This document shows positions 23,816 to 34,115 of a DNA stretch of 64,000 bases, piece by piece. The stretch is from contig OY755177.1 of NCBI GenBank assembly GCA_963576735.1, positions 4,464,001 through 4,528,000 on the forward strand, given 5' to 3'. Each line of letters opens with the position of its first letter. Position 1 is the first letter of the stretch. The DNA is from Bedellia somnulentella (lineage: Eukaryota > Arthropoda > Insecta > Lepidoptera > Bedelliidae). A program made the position numbers and the translations under genes. The notes beneath the pieces were generated by a model. It was not told the DNA's origin. It ran no database searches and saw only the letters and a list, made by a program, of their open reading frames with translations.

Positions 23816-23838
23816 TGATGATGATGATGATGATGATA

Positions 23839-24090
23839 TAAAAAAAAAAGAATGAAAGACAACGTGTCATCCCATCTCACGTAATTTATCTGGTTCGTGT
23901 ACCAATACTGCAATATAATCAAGAGTTCATCTGGAATCTTTCCCTTAAGTTTGGTCCAAAGTATGTCATAAGATACCAAGTCGAAGGCTTTGGACAAATC
24001 CAAGAAACATACATATACCGGCGTATTCCTATCCACATAACACTTCACTGTACTTTCATTATCTAACGATAAAACACTTTTTATGGTGGA
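23839..24090 (-). pseudogene. LINE reverse transcriptase motif A part (split element, upstream piece)
   Basis: The minus strand reads ESTVKCYVDRNTPVYVCFLD, then LSKAFDLVSYDILWTKLK (motif A, with D at the expected position), then YWYTNQINYVRWDDTLS and a break at the RTE insertion. The style matches the piece at 21780-22377 in orientation, family and order. Confidence 0.65.
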
Positions 24091-24835
24091 AACATATTAT
24101 TACTGACTCCCAAACCTGATAGCAATAGCATGTCCGACAATTATATAAGAAATAAAGATAATCGCGTTTATTCGTTAAACAAGGCAAGATTTGTCGGGTA
24201 GGTTGAGACGTCATTCCTCTAATTTATGGCTTTCATTAGTCAACACGAAAACGACACTTTTTAACAACAATACGCCCAAGTCGCGTACTAATTGTGAAGA
24301 CACCCTAATTTTTCACGACAATTACTTAACAAAGGCATGGATTCCCAGAGAACTTGTCTCAAATCTTTCTTGCGAGTATTTTTGTAACTTAAAAAGATTT
24401 TTTTTAAAAATGTTTTTAAAAATTAAATTAAATTATATTGTAGTGTGTTTTAATTGTTAGCAATTTGTTCAATTTGTGTTAGAAATAGTTAATGATCTTT
24501 TCTACACTTACACATGGTATTCATATTTTTTTTCTTATTAATAACTACATACAATATATTAACTGATAAAAAAGTAGAATTACTAATTCCACAGTATTTT
24601 TTATGTGCTAACAAAACATTGTACAATAAAGTTCGGTGTAAAAGGTAAAGAATTTCATTCTTTCTTTAATGTACACACAGTGCAGGAGCTTTGCCGGGAG
24701 CTGGTTATGTATTATCAATTGAGAGTATCGCTCGGTCCACCCCATAATGGTTTATAATTGGTAATGATAAAATAAAATTTTCAGGGCCTTGAATTTTTAA
24801 TCCACGTATAAGAAATTGTAGTTATGATCACACAT
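24091..24835. other. No gene recognised
   Basis: AT-rich. The 89-codon open frame at 24191-24460 has no recognisable domain or codon pattern. Confidence 0.4.
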
Positions 24836-25080
24836 ACGTACATACATATTCTCACTGCTATAATTCCCTAGAAGGGGTAGCCAGAGCCAAAAAAAATATC
24901 AATTCCTTAGCTACTTTTGGAGGTTGAGTTTGGAAAATTTGATAATATAAAGGTTTTTGGTGATAGGTCTCCAACCGCATCGCCCAAAAATCCAATAAAA
25001 AGCCCCAATACCCCTAGTCGCCTCTTACGACACCCGTGGGTAGAAAGGGGTAGCGACATTCTAAGCCAGCACTACACGGC
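24836..25080 (-). mobile_element. SINE-X copy
   Basis: Reverse copy from ACGTACATACATATTCTCACTG to CCAGCACTACACGGC. It uses the older-subfamily wording in the head region (CCTCTTACGACACCCGTGGG). Confidence 0.85.
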
Positions 25081-25142
25081 ATGATCATGGTTTGCAGATA
25101 GTGACCAATGATCCCCATAATAATGAAAATATTAAGTTTATA

Positions 25143-25245
25143 AAAAAACAAACAAACATACATACACATTCTCACGCCGTTAGTTCCCATTGGGGTAGGC
25201 AGAGACTACCGACCGTCACTTTGTACGTTCCTGGCAAACCAAAAA
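25143..25245 (-). repeat. RTE-a 3' end fragment
   Basis: The tail (ACATACATACACATTCTCACG) is followed by CCCATTGGGGTAGGCAGAGA and the last codons of RTE-a (AKDRTKW-like region) on the minus strand. Only the final 100 bp or so are present. Confidence 0.65.
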
Positions 25246-25728
25246 AACAAAGTACGACGGTAATAATTAATTTAAGTAGTATGTACTTTATCATAATAGC
25301 ATACTCCTTTTAATTTAGTTTATGTAAAAAGGGCTGTAATTATTAAATACCAGCATGAATATGTAACCAACTGGCCACCAAACGAAAAATATAATTTATG
25401 TACGCGTATACAAAAAACTTTGTTGTGCATTACGGTCGCTAAGTAATTTTACATATTAAAACAATTCATTAATAACCTAATTGACTAATGGCAGTGATGA
25501 TACGATCAAAATTATGGTCTATCAAAATTGATAGCTGCTGTAAATTCTATGATTTGCCTTGAATAAGATGATAAAATAAAGAATTACAAGCTAATCTAGA
25601 CTGCCAACTCATATTTTTTTAAAAACAACTCTATAGCTCACGATTTACTTACAGAAAGCACATAAATATGTATATCTATCTATTTATTGATTTATTCTTT
25701 ATAATTATTATATTCTATTAATTCATTT

Positions 25729-26110
25729 TGAAAGGGAGCAGCCCTTGTGCGTCTGCTCCACGTCCACAAAGTTGATCCGCCTTGTAGTGTCTCTCGAAAT
25801 TGGATGCAGAGGGTTGCAGAGTCGTAGAAAATAATAACAATTTACTGTGCTACTTGGTTTATTGCTTGAAACTGTTACATACAATGTAAACTAAATGTTA
25901 ATATAATAAATCTTCTCGTCTTCTCCGTGTCTTATTGTGTTGAATGAGATGATAAAAAAAAGGGGATAATCGAGCCGGTATCGGCGTTTATATATCCAAA
26001 TGTGTTGACAGCTGATACGTTGTTGTTTCATGGCTCTTGAAGTGACGCGCCTCTGGCTTCTCCAATGATTTCAGCCAGTGTCAGCGTTCTTCTGTTGAAA
26101 CGCTTCAACA
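25729..26110 (-). repeat. BEL/Pao 3' LTR
   Basis: 382 bp, identical in length to the other LTR. Read on the minus strand it starts TGTTGAAGCG and ends CCCTTTCA. Confidence 0.92.
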
Positions 26111-26159
26111 TACTGGGGGGCCATTGAAGACTAGTCTTCAATCGAACTTCCACATCATT

Positions 26160-26250
26160 CCAGTTGTCACGGTAGGTCTGGTGGCTCTTGCTTGGTGAGT
26201 GACCTGCCGAGGAGAAAGTGCCTTGGTGTGAGAACTGCCAAATCATTTGG
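26160..26250 (-). pseudogene. Integrase C-terminal remnant of the BEL/Pao element
   Basis: On the minus strand PNDLAVLTPRHFLLGRSLT can be read, followed by KQEPPDLP and a stop. This matches the LTP.HFLIGRPL block near the end of BEL/Pao integrases. It shows that the element descends from one with a complete pol and lost it by internal deletion. Confidence 0.7.
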
Positions 26251-26943
26251 GAGGAGGAAGAGAGGGGAGCGGTAGGTCAAGTTTTAGGACGACCTCAACC
26301 CGAGCAAATAGGGAAGATAGTTCCTCAGATGTGAGGTGGGTGTTACCCATGTGCTAAATTAAATTGAGCTAGCTGAATGCCAGCCTCTGTGCTTCAATTG
26401 TTATTGAAGGAAGGATGCGTAAGCCAGAGAAAGATTATTAAGAATCATGAACACTAGCAACTACACAAATGAAATAATTGAATTTAAAATAAATAGTTAA
26501 GTTTAACAATGGCAACAAATTGTGTTCGTTGGCATGAAACATTTTCCTGGGCTTTCCCCTTAAGAAAATAAAGTATAAAGAAGATGATGATGATCATCGT
26601 GATGATGATGATGACCATGGTGATTGATCATCGCGCTGATTCAAATACATTTGATAAAAGAATCTAAAAAATAATAATACCAAAGTTCAAAGTCGATGAA
26701 CTTGTAAGGTCAACTACCTCGATGTCAATGACCTTTAGGTAGTCAGCTGTTTACTGTATCTAGAAGGAAAGACATAACAAAATAGCAAATAATGTGATTG
26801 ATCCATGTGTAGGATGATGGTAATATTTATAAGTGTATATGTATTGTATAAAATAAAATATTTGTAAATAAATTTAAATTAAAAGTTAGCCTATAAACAA
26901 TTGTTGAATGTTTGTTGTGTATGAATTCATTCAACTTAGGTTA

Positions 26944-29151
26944 TTAATAACCAATTCGTTTTGGTAAGGTGTAAGTATCACCAAGACGGTAATCTGGTGC
27001 CTTGAGTGGGCTGAGAGGACAGAAACGTCTAGTTTTTAGTCTATGAGTTCTAGTTAACTTAGTAAAAGAACTGCTACTAACAAAATTACAAGTTTGTGAA
27101 TTTTGTGGTAATGAATGGGAAATCTTGCCAGCTATAATCCAGCCTAGCTGTGAATGATGCAGCATGGGTAGGCCTGGACCTAAGGTGAGCCTTTCGGAGC
27201 CAAGTAGATCCCAGAATAAATCGCCTCCAATCATAATATCAACCTTTAGTGGTTGATTGAATTGAGGATCAGCTAATGTGATAGCTGAGGGAAGAGTGAT
27301 ATTTGAAACATCAATGGGTTGATTAGAATGCCTTCTTGCAATGGAAGGCAACACCAAAAAGGTGTGAAGATGTGAGTACGTACCTGTGTGGGCACGAATC
27401 AACGCTGAGCACTGTTGTGGTCTCAGGTTAAGAGAAGTGTTCCCAACGCCTGCAACACTGTTGTGTATTGAGGGTGTGGAAGCTAACTTAAGGCGATTCC
27501 TTAAGTCAGCGGAAATAAAAGAGTAGTCAGAGCCGCTATCTAGCAAGCATCTGACTGTCTCCACCTTACCATTTTGGGGATTGATGATGTCAATCATGGC
27601 GGTGGAGCGAATGATCCCTGAAGGGGAAACTGGAGGACTGAGAGAAAGCAACTGAGGCATTGAAGTGACAGGATGTGATGATGGAGCAACATCATTTTGA
27701 AGAAGGGGAGAGCTGTGTATCAAAGTGTGATGGTGTCCACCACACTTACGACAGTCTCCATAGGGACACTTGGCAACCATATGGTCAGACCGAAGGCAAT
27801 TGGTGCAAACCTTAAGCCCAGTGACCCTACTCCGTCTGTCAGCCAATGTGAGCTTTCTGAAACATAAGCATCGGAACAGTAAATGTTTACCCTTGCAAAG
27901 GGGGCACTTGAAATTAGTACTGGTTGTAACTGTTGATGCTAGAGTGGCATTGGGTAAACGTGAGGGCAATTGAGGATTGCTAGCCTCATCGCTTACCTTA
28001 CCTGAAGTGGAAACAATAAAGGCTTGAGGTGGATTTATTGTTTGTTTAGTGTTGTTACTATGATGGTGTTTTAAATCATGACTATTATTATTATTATGAC
28101 TGTTGTTTGAACCCTGTGATGTGTTAACCCTTACCTTACTTTGAGGTAATGTCTCTAAAATGTCAGCTCTTATCTTTAAAAATTCTTTTAAGTCATTGAA
28201 GGTTGGCAACTCTGAATGAAGATTGCCTTTGTATTCTTCCCATTTGACATTAGTATTTAGATCAAACTTTGATGAAGCTAAATAAATTAAAATAGAATCC
28301 CAGTGTTGAACTGGTTGACCTAAAGTTTGTAGAGCCCTAACATTCTTGGTGATGTGATCACTTAAAAACCTAAGAGACTTATCTGATTCACTCTGCATAA
28401 CCTTAAATTTAAAGAGGGCACTGAGGTGATTATTAACTAATTGTTTTGTATTGTTATACCTTTCACATAATATATTCCATGCTTCTACATAATTGAAATC
28501 AGATACCTCAAGATTTGCTATAACCCTGGCTGCTTCACCTTGTAGGTATGAGCAGAGGTAATGAAATTTATGAATGGGTTTAATATGATTATTATTGTGA
28601 ATTAATGATTCAAATGTATCTCTGAATTCAAGCCATTTGAAGTATGAACCATCAAACTTAGGTATAGTGATTTCAGGTAGCCTAAACCCCATTGTGCCTT
28701 GACCATTACAGTGGCATGGATGGGAGGCCTTTGACCCTTCAGTGGCATCTTGGAATTGGTCTGCAGGTTTGTTGACACCGAGCAGATTTCGTGCCTTCAC
28801 AATACAAGAACAGAATTCATTTGATATGAGTTCTCTTTCATCTAATTCATAATCTAAGTTACTAAAATTAAGAGCTTCCATTTGCGATTGCAGGTGTTCA
28901 AATTGAGAGTTTAACTCCAAGAACTTATCTAGCTTTAATGATAACATCTGTTCATCCCTTGATGACAATGGATGGGATTCACATGATTCTAGTAAATTAA
29001 ATAAATATTTCTTAAAGTGGGTTATTTGCCCTTTGATGGAACTGCGTTTATAACTGAGTGCAGTATATTCCTCACCAACCACTTTAGCAGGGCTAGAACC
29101 TCTGCTGTGTTGTGAAGTCATTGGTTTGAGAGTTGACTGACTGTCTGTCAT
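26944..29151 (-). CDS. BEL/Pao gag-protease polyprotein
   Basis: A 735-codon frame from the first ATG (29151). A longer open frame begins at 29169 but uses TTG codons. Residues about 50-125 look helical. A gag (DUF1759-like) domain spans about 145-330 and starts FRLPEITIPKFDGSYFKWLE. Two zinc-knuckle-like clusters follow (CPLCKGKHLLFRC; CTNCLRSDHMVAKC with CRKCGGHH). The retroviral-type aspartic protease (DUF1758-like) carries the catalytic triplet in CLLDSGSDYSFI, and QLGWIIAGK lies near the end. In complete elements reverse transcriptase follows in frame. Here the frame stops at KRIGY shortly after the protease. The domain order, lack of internal stops and near-identical LTRs indicate a gag-protease that was intact until recently. 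It acts in particle formation and self-processing, not in a host pathway. Confidence 0.9.
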   Translation of the reverse strand: MTDSQSTLKPMTSQHSRGSSPAKVVGEEYTALSYKRSSIKGQITHFKKYLFNLLESCESHPLSSRDEQMLSLKLDKFLELNSQFEHLQSQMEALNFSNLDYELDERELISNEFCSCIVKARNLLGVNKPADQFQDATEGSKASHPCHCNGQGTMGFRLPEITIPKFDGSYFKWLEFRDTFESLIHNNNHIKPIHKFHYLCSYLQGEAARVIANLEVSDFNYVEAWNILCERYNNTKQLVNNHLSALFKFKVMQSESDKSLRFLSDHITKNVRALQTLGQPVQHWDSILIYLASSKFDLNTNVKWEEYKGNLHSELPTFNDLKEFLKIRADILETLPQSKVRVNTSQGSNNSHNNNNSHDLKHHHSNNTKQTINPPQAFIVSTSGKVSDEASNPQLPSRLPNATLASTVTTSTNFKCPLCKGKHLLFRCLCFRKLTLADRRSRVTGLKVCTNCLRSDHMVAKCPYGDCRKCGGHHHTLIHSSPLLQNDVAPSSHPVTSMPQLLSLSPPVSPSGIIRSTAMIDIINPQNGKVETVRCLLDSGSDYSFISADLRNRLKLASTPSIHNSVAGVGNTSLNLRPQQCSALIRAHTGTYSHLHTFLVLPSIARRHSNQPIDVSNITLPSAITLADPQFNQPLKVDIMIGGDLFWDLLGSERLTLGPGLPMLHHSQLGWIIAGKISHSLPQNSQTCNFVSSSSFTKLTRTHRLKTRRFCPLSPLKAPDYRLGDTYTLPKRIGY

Positions 29152-29169
29152 GATGAAATAAGTCAACAA

Positions 29170-30297
29170 ATGTATAAATTAAATGTAAAAAATTGTAAAA
29201 TGTTTGTTAATAATAAATTCCTGGAGTTAATGTTTTGTGTTAAATGGGGAAATTTAAATACTAAAATTGTAAAATTGGCTTACGCTCCTTGATAAAAGTG
29301 AAGTGAAGCCACTGGGATGACAGGCTGTATATGCAGTTGCTCGTAGTGCAGTCAACCACTTGTGATACAGCTAGCTGTCTCCTCTTGTTGAGTTCAGTGT
29401 CAATATCGCTGAAATAGTTAAAGCACAAATGAGTATATGCACTTTGAAATTATTGCCCTTAAGTTTAAGAAAGACACAGAGACTGGCATGAACCTAAGCA
29501 ATGTGAAAAAGAAATATTTAAAACAAATTAAATGGCCACTATGATTAGTGGTATGCCGGCACATGTGAGGTTAATCCTGCATGTGACAAACCTATCAATA
29601 TCTGCGCTGTTACTTCCACTGATTGAATGTAGATGAGTAAAGCAAGTATGTTGATCACAATGTGCACTTGGTGGCTGCAGAGGTGATGCCTCTGGTTGGT
29701 CAGACTGTTGTGCGAATGACCATGTGGTTTGCTAAGTAATGTGGCTCATGCCAAAGGGACGGAAGACAAGATTAGTAAAAGTAAATGTGATTGTGAGAGG
29801 CTTATATCCTACAGCGGACCATGGAACCCAGCAACAATGGATCAGATTAGCGTGAACAATGATAACAAATGTGTCATCAGTTCAGCTCTTTGTCATCATG
29901 GAAACCATGCGACTGGGAACCTATTTCCTGTTGGGAAAATTAATGTTTTTTAAGTAAATAACCTATTTAGAGGTTAGAATTTTACTATTTAAATGAAGTT
30001 ATTAAAAAACTATTGTAAAATACAGGGGGATTAACTAGATAAAAGGGGATTTAACTTGGAGGTAAGTGTACTAAATTAATTTTATCTACCCTGTATTCAC
30101 TTGTGTTGAGGGGGCTATACGGTGAGGAAAAGAAAGGAAATAAATTGGCTCACGACACTCTCCTCGGTCAGATGCTAGCAGGCGGGATGGCTGCTGTGTC
30201 CAACCCTTGTCCTGGCTTCTTCACCGGCGGCGTGGCGTGACTTCAGCTCCTCCTCTTCCCCCGTGCGCATTCGGCTGTTAACCGAAAGGTTGGTGGT
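29170..30297 (-). other. BEL/Pao leader region
   Basis: About 1.1 kb between the gag start and the primer-binding-like site. No long frame and no second repeat are visible. Such a long leader may hold packaging signals, but nothing specific can be read. Confidence 0.5.
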
Positions 30298-30320
30298 TCG
30301 TGCCCACCCGGGGGCGCCAA
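30298..30320 (-). promoter_or_regulatory. Probable primer-binding site
   Basis: Two bases inside the 5' LTR the minus strand reads TGGCGCCCCCGGGTGGGC. The first eight bases equal the complement of a lysine-tRNA 3' end (GGGCGCCA), and the stretch continues into a T-arm-like GAACC. The assignment to lysine tRNA is an inference. Confidence 0.6.
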
Positions 30321-30322
30321 TA

Positions 30323-30704
30323 TGAAAGGGAGCAGCCCTTGTGCGTCTGCTCCACGTCCACAAAGTTGATCCGCCTTGTAGTGTCTCTCGAAATTGGATG
30401 CAGAGGGTTGCAGAGTCGTAGAAAATAATAACAATTTACTGTGCTACTTGGTTTATTGCTTGAAACTGTTACATACAATGTAAACTAAATGTTAATATAA
30501 TAGATCTTCTCGTCTTCTCCGTGTCTTATTGTGTTGAATGAGATGATAAAAAAAAGGGGATAATCGAGCCGGTATCGGCGTTTATATATCCAAATGTGTT
30601 GACAGCTGATACGTTGTTGTTTCATGGCTCTTGAAGTGACGCGCCTCTGGCTTCTCCAATGATTTCAGCCAGTGTCAGCGTTCTTCTGTTGAAACGCTTC
30701 AACA
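30323..30704 (-). repeat. BEL/Pao 5' LTR
   Basis: Read on the minus strand it starts TG and ends CA. A TATA-like TATATAAA is at 30588-30581 and a polyadenylation signal AATAAA at 30457-30452, a normal spacing for the U3 and R segments. Confidence 0.92.
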
Positions 30705-30799
30705 CATTTACATATTTAATCTTTATTTAAAATTAAATGCTTATGTGATTTTGTGTGTGTGTGTGTAGAATGCTTGCATGAATGCATGTGTGTGTAAGG

Positions 30800-31046
30800 A
30801 TTGGTGTATCTGTGTATGTGTGTGCATCTGTGTTCGTGCACTTAGTCTTAAGTTAGTTTTAAGTTAGCTTTAAGTCATGCTTTCAGTCATCAGAGCTGAA
30901 AATCGGCGCTATCCGCTTACAGTGAATAGACCGAACTCTAAACCTTTTTGTCTTTATGTGTTTTTCTCATGTTGTTTATGTAGTTCTGTATTTAAAAGAG
31001 GCAAATAAAATCTTATTATTATTATTATTTTTATTATTAAAAAATA
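30800..31046 (+). repeat. LINE 3' untranslated region
   Basis: Contains GCGCTATCCGCTTACAGTGA and ATAGACCGAACTCT, and ends AATAAAATC(TTATTATTA)n. This is the pattern of a LINE 3' end with a TTA-type tail. No coding part is attached. Confidence 0.55.
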
Positions 31047-31676
31047 TTATTTAAAAAATACACAACATAGCAAAACTAACGATCAGAAATTGCCTAAGAT
31101 ATTTTCTCAATAAGTACAGATTTCAATCCTCAGTTCAGAAATGACTAAAGTCAGTTTACAGGCGTGCCAATCTACAACCGTTTAGTTAAATTCTCGTGCT
31201 AGCTATTGGAGATAAAATATAGAATATCCATCTGTCCCTGATAAAATATCTATTCTAATAGCTAGCCGTCATTTGATTAAATATGTATCAGCTATACGAG
31301 CGACCTTTTAACTAAATATCGCGCAGTATAATACAGCCATCTCTTTCGCACTCACTTAGTATCGTATACTGTCATCTCATTCTAACCCATTTCGTCACAC
31401 AAATAGCGCTCGTGCAAGGCTTCCAGTTATCATTTAGCTCAAGTTCGTATTATAATTTTACTGGCTACTGTTAGTAAAGCGCAAAGGAATTACCAGGAAA
31501 GCTTTTAGGTGTCAATCGGTACTCAATACCAAAGATGGTCCACAAGTGTAGGAGACGAAATAAAAATTAGAAATGCCTCGATTATTTTAATCCGCACATT
31601 ATCTATTAATTTTAGTTTTGATTTATCTTTGCAGATAATGACAATTCATTGTCATATTTTAAATAAACATGTATAA
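31047..31676. other. No gene recognised
   Basis: Unique-looking AT-rich sequence. AAATATC and GATAAAATAT words recur, but no element boundary is visible. Confidence 0.4.
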
Positions 31677-31915
31677 TTTAATGTTTTTTGACATGAATTC
31701 CTCATGTGGGGATTATTACTCATAAATAAAAGATGTTATTAAAGGAAAGAAAAATTTCGACACTGGCGGGGTTCGAATCCGCGACCTTCGGGTATACGCC
31801 CCCGTCGCTCTGCCAACTGAGCTACAGTGTCAGAAATTTTCTCTATCCTTTGTTTCTTTTTTACACGTTCAAGTAGTGTTTGCGTTTCCTACCTTCGAAT
31901 TTTAACTAATTCGGA
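31677..31915 (-). mobile_element. SINE-T copy, simple arrangement
   Basis: On the minus strand: 5' block with GGTAGGAAACGCAAACACTA, tRNA-like body GTAGCTCAGTTGGCAGAGC to GGATTCGAACCCCGCCAGTG, CTTTCCTTTAATAAC, and the tail ATAATCCCCACATGAGG with GAATTCATGTCAAAAAACAT. This is the only copy in the window whose head and tail are in the same direction without an inverted piece, and it serves as the reference for the family. Confidence 0.85.
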
Positions 31916-32399
31916 CGGCCACTTGTCTACCTTTTCAGATGTGATAGTTAGGCGTTTCGTTTTTAGACCTTATGTGATAGTTAGGCGTTTCCAACATTTT
32001 CATTCAAACACTGTGACACGTGAATTTTATATATTCGAAGATATTTAAAACTCTGTCGTCTCATAAGGCAACAAGTCTTTACTACACAGCTTAACTAATG
32101 ATCGAGAACTGCTTATATACATTTTAAATGAAGACGGGTCTCAGATTAAAAATTCTAAAGTTAACACAATGTGCTTTGGCCACTTTGATATATTTTTCTT
32201 ATGAAACTAATGGTCTGACCAGGCTTAACACGGGTAATGGTGTTTTAATCTGACTACTGATTTATGTGATTACTGCTTATACTCGTACAAGTTTTGGTTC
32301 GGCCATTTTTTTCTGGAAGCTGAGACATAGTGGTTTCTTTTTATTTAGTTTTCCTTCCCTGTTACAATCAAGGTTCAAACCATCAAAAAGGAATTCAAC

Positions 32400-32625
32400 A
32401 ATATTGGGAAATACTTATGCTCACGCCCATTATTCCCATTGGGGTAGGCAGAGACTATCGATCGCCACTTAGTAAGATCTTGACAAACCTCTCTTGCTTC
32501 CCTTACATTCATTATTCTTCTTATACATGCTCTTTTATTCTTCTCACTTCGGACCCCCGCCTTTATAAGAACGTTTTCTATCTGATCTAGAAACGTTTTA
32601 CTAGGCCATCCTCTACTAACAATCC
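32400..32625 (-). pseudogene. RTE-a 3' end fragment
   Basis: The minus strand carries the RTE-a C-terminal coding blocks (GRPSKTFLDQIENVLIKAG, KNKRACIRRIMNVREAREV-like) followed by CCCCAATGGGAATAATGGGC and an imperfect tail. It is disrupted by substitutions. Confidence 0.7.
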
Positions 32626-32698
32626 CAATTATTATTATTATATCAAATGGACTTGGTATTATTTTTTGTGATTTAATTAGACTTTTTTAGTGTTTGGT

Positions 32699-32752
32699 AC
32701 TCTGGCGACCCCTTTCTGGGATTTATAACCGTGAGTACATACATACATAACC
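32699..32752 (+). repeat. SINE-X tail fragment
   Basis: CTCTGGCGACCCCTTTCTGGGATTTATAACCGTGAGTACATACATACATA is the last 50 bp of the element. Confidence 0.6.
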
Positions 32753-33620
32753 TTATATGTATGTTATGTAAGAAATTAGTTTTTTTTTAATCTTTTACCT
32801 TTTTAAGTCTATAAAAGTGAGTAATTGTTAATACCTTGAGATATAATAATTTGATTGAAACCATTACGTAAATCTCACAAAGGGTATAAAAAGAAAACAA
32901 CAAATATTTACCGAACGGGATCATTAATTGCCTACTGTTTTTTTGGGCTTAAAAATTACTGTAATGTAGGTTAATTATGTGAAGCCTTCCCGCAGCTGAG
33001 AAACGAACACGATTTTGACCAAATTTAAGACCATCGTTTTATTTTAGCTCAGAAAAAGCAATTCATTTATTTTCTTTTTTTTCCTTATTTTCCTTTGAGG
33101 TTCTATGATTTTCCCAACGTTTGGATTTTTATATGAGATTAAATATAAACAATATAACTAGTATGTATAATGTGAAGTATGAACACTGTCTACTGGTACC
33201 CAATGTCTGATACATCTTAGGGGCTTCAAAATGACTTCCTCAAAATGCATAAAACATATAGTTAAGAACACCTTTTTTTTACTTTACTTATCTTTCATTC
33301 TCACTTTGTTGTATTTGTAACGAAGCAAAAGCAATGCATTTCTATAGGGTCGCATATATGAAAAAAAAATGGTTTGAGAGAATTTTGTGTTTATAATATT
33401 TCTATTAATTTTTTATTAATAAATACTACTCTTCATATAGTAAACATCTTTTGGTTTTGCTTACTACCTTGAAACCCTAAAATACATATTAGAATCTGCA
33501 ATTTGTTTATTAATTTACTATTCACATTTATCTATAAAACGGTCCAAAATATAAAATATGGGTAAAACACGGCAGTTCAATTGGCTACTAATATTGGTTA
33601 TCTAACATGCCTAAATTTAC

Positions 33621-33690
33621 AACTGTTTATCATAGACAGGACAGCCGCAGTACTTTCATAACGAGACATGCAGGGCGAGGTTGTTGGGGT
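33621..33690. repeat. Conserved 70-bp block, copy 1
   Basis: Identical at 69 of 70 positions to 34046-34115, although the surrounding duplicated sequence (about 33500-33620 against 33950-34045) is well diverged. The block starts AACTGTTTATCATAGACAGG and ends CGAGGTTGTTGGGGT. No coding frame or known RNA is recognised. Confidence 0.75.
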
Positions 33691-34045
33691 ATAATAAGAA
33701 TTAAACATTATAAAGGCTTTCAGCAATTAAAGTGAGGACACTGTTCAGGCAAAAACTTAAATAAGTTTAATAATTGTTAGTACTTCTGCCAGCATTTTGG
33801 GAATTAGACTTTGTCATGTATTTAGTTACATAAAAGTATAACGAGATTAATATGAAACAATAGGTTATATCTCATGTCGACGAAATAAATTATTCATTTC
33901 TATCGGCGCAACTGTTTGTCTTCTTGCTATGGAATACCAACTGAAACCTGCAAGTTGTCTTTATATTTACTATTCATATTTAGCTATAAACAGTGAAAAA
34001 TCACTAGGTTGTTAATATTGGTAAATCTAACGTGCCGTAATTTCC

Positions 34046-34115
34046 AACTGTTTATCATAGACAGGACAGCCGCAGTACTTTCATAACGAGACATGCAGGG
34101 CGAGGTAGTTGGGGT
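34046..34115. repeat. Conserved 70-bp block, copy 2
   Basis: A direct repeat of the block at 33621, 425 bp downstream. The single difference is GAGGTAGTT for GAGGTTGTT. Confidence 0.75.

Larger units (their letters stand above)
22378..23838. mobile_element. RTE LINE insertion with inverted 5' part (twin-primed)
   Basis: The 3' part is on the plus strand and ends in a (GAT)n tail at about 23814-23837. The 5' part is reversed and lies to its left, so the element's 5'-most base abuts the start of its 3' part near 23553-23572. The two parts overlap by about 20 bp, readable in both directions as expected for short homology. About 20 residues between MERAMLG and the plus-strand start are absent. 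The insertion interrupts an older minus-strand LINE. This is the topology known for twin priming in mammalian L1. Confidence 0.85.
25724..30709 (-). mobile_element. Non-autonomous BEL/Pao-type LTR retrotransposon, recent insertion
   Basis: The element proper is 25729-30704 (4976 bp), bounded by the direct target duplication CATTT at 25724-25728 and 30705-30709. Both LTRs are 382 bp, start TG and end CA, and I can see only one difference between them (A or G in AATARATCTTCTCG). Read on the minus strand the order is 5' LTR, primer-binding-like site, 1.1 kb leader, gag-protease frame, about 0.8 kb containing only a scrap of the integrase end, and 3' LTR. The reverse transcriptase, RNase H and most of the integrase are gone. 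It must have been mobilised by a complete relative. Confidence 0.92.

Noticed and set aside
26581..26640. (GAT)n stretch as a second RTE tail inside the BEL/Pao element
   Set aside because: There is no RTE coding sequence next to it and no target duplication. Simple repeats of this type are common.
31755..31831. Possible minus-strand tRNA gene with a GTA anticodon
   Set aside because: The anticodon stem has only four good pairs and an enlarged loop, and the sequence is the body of SINE-T. The same applies to 58815-58890.
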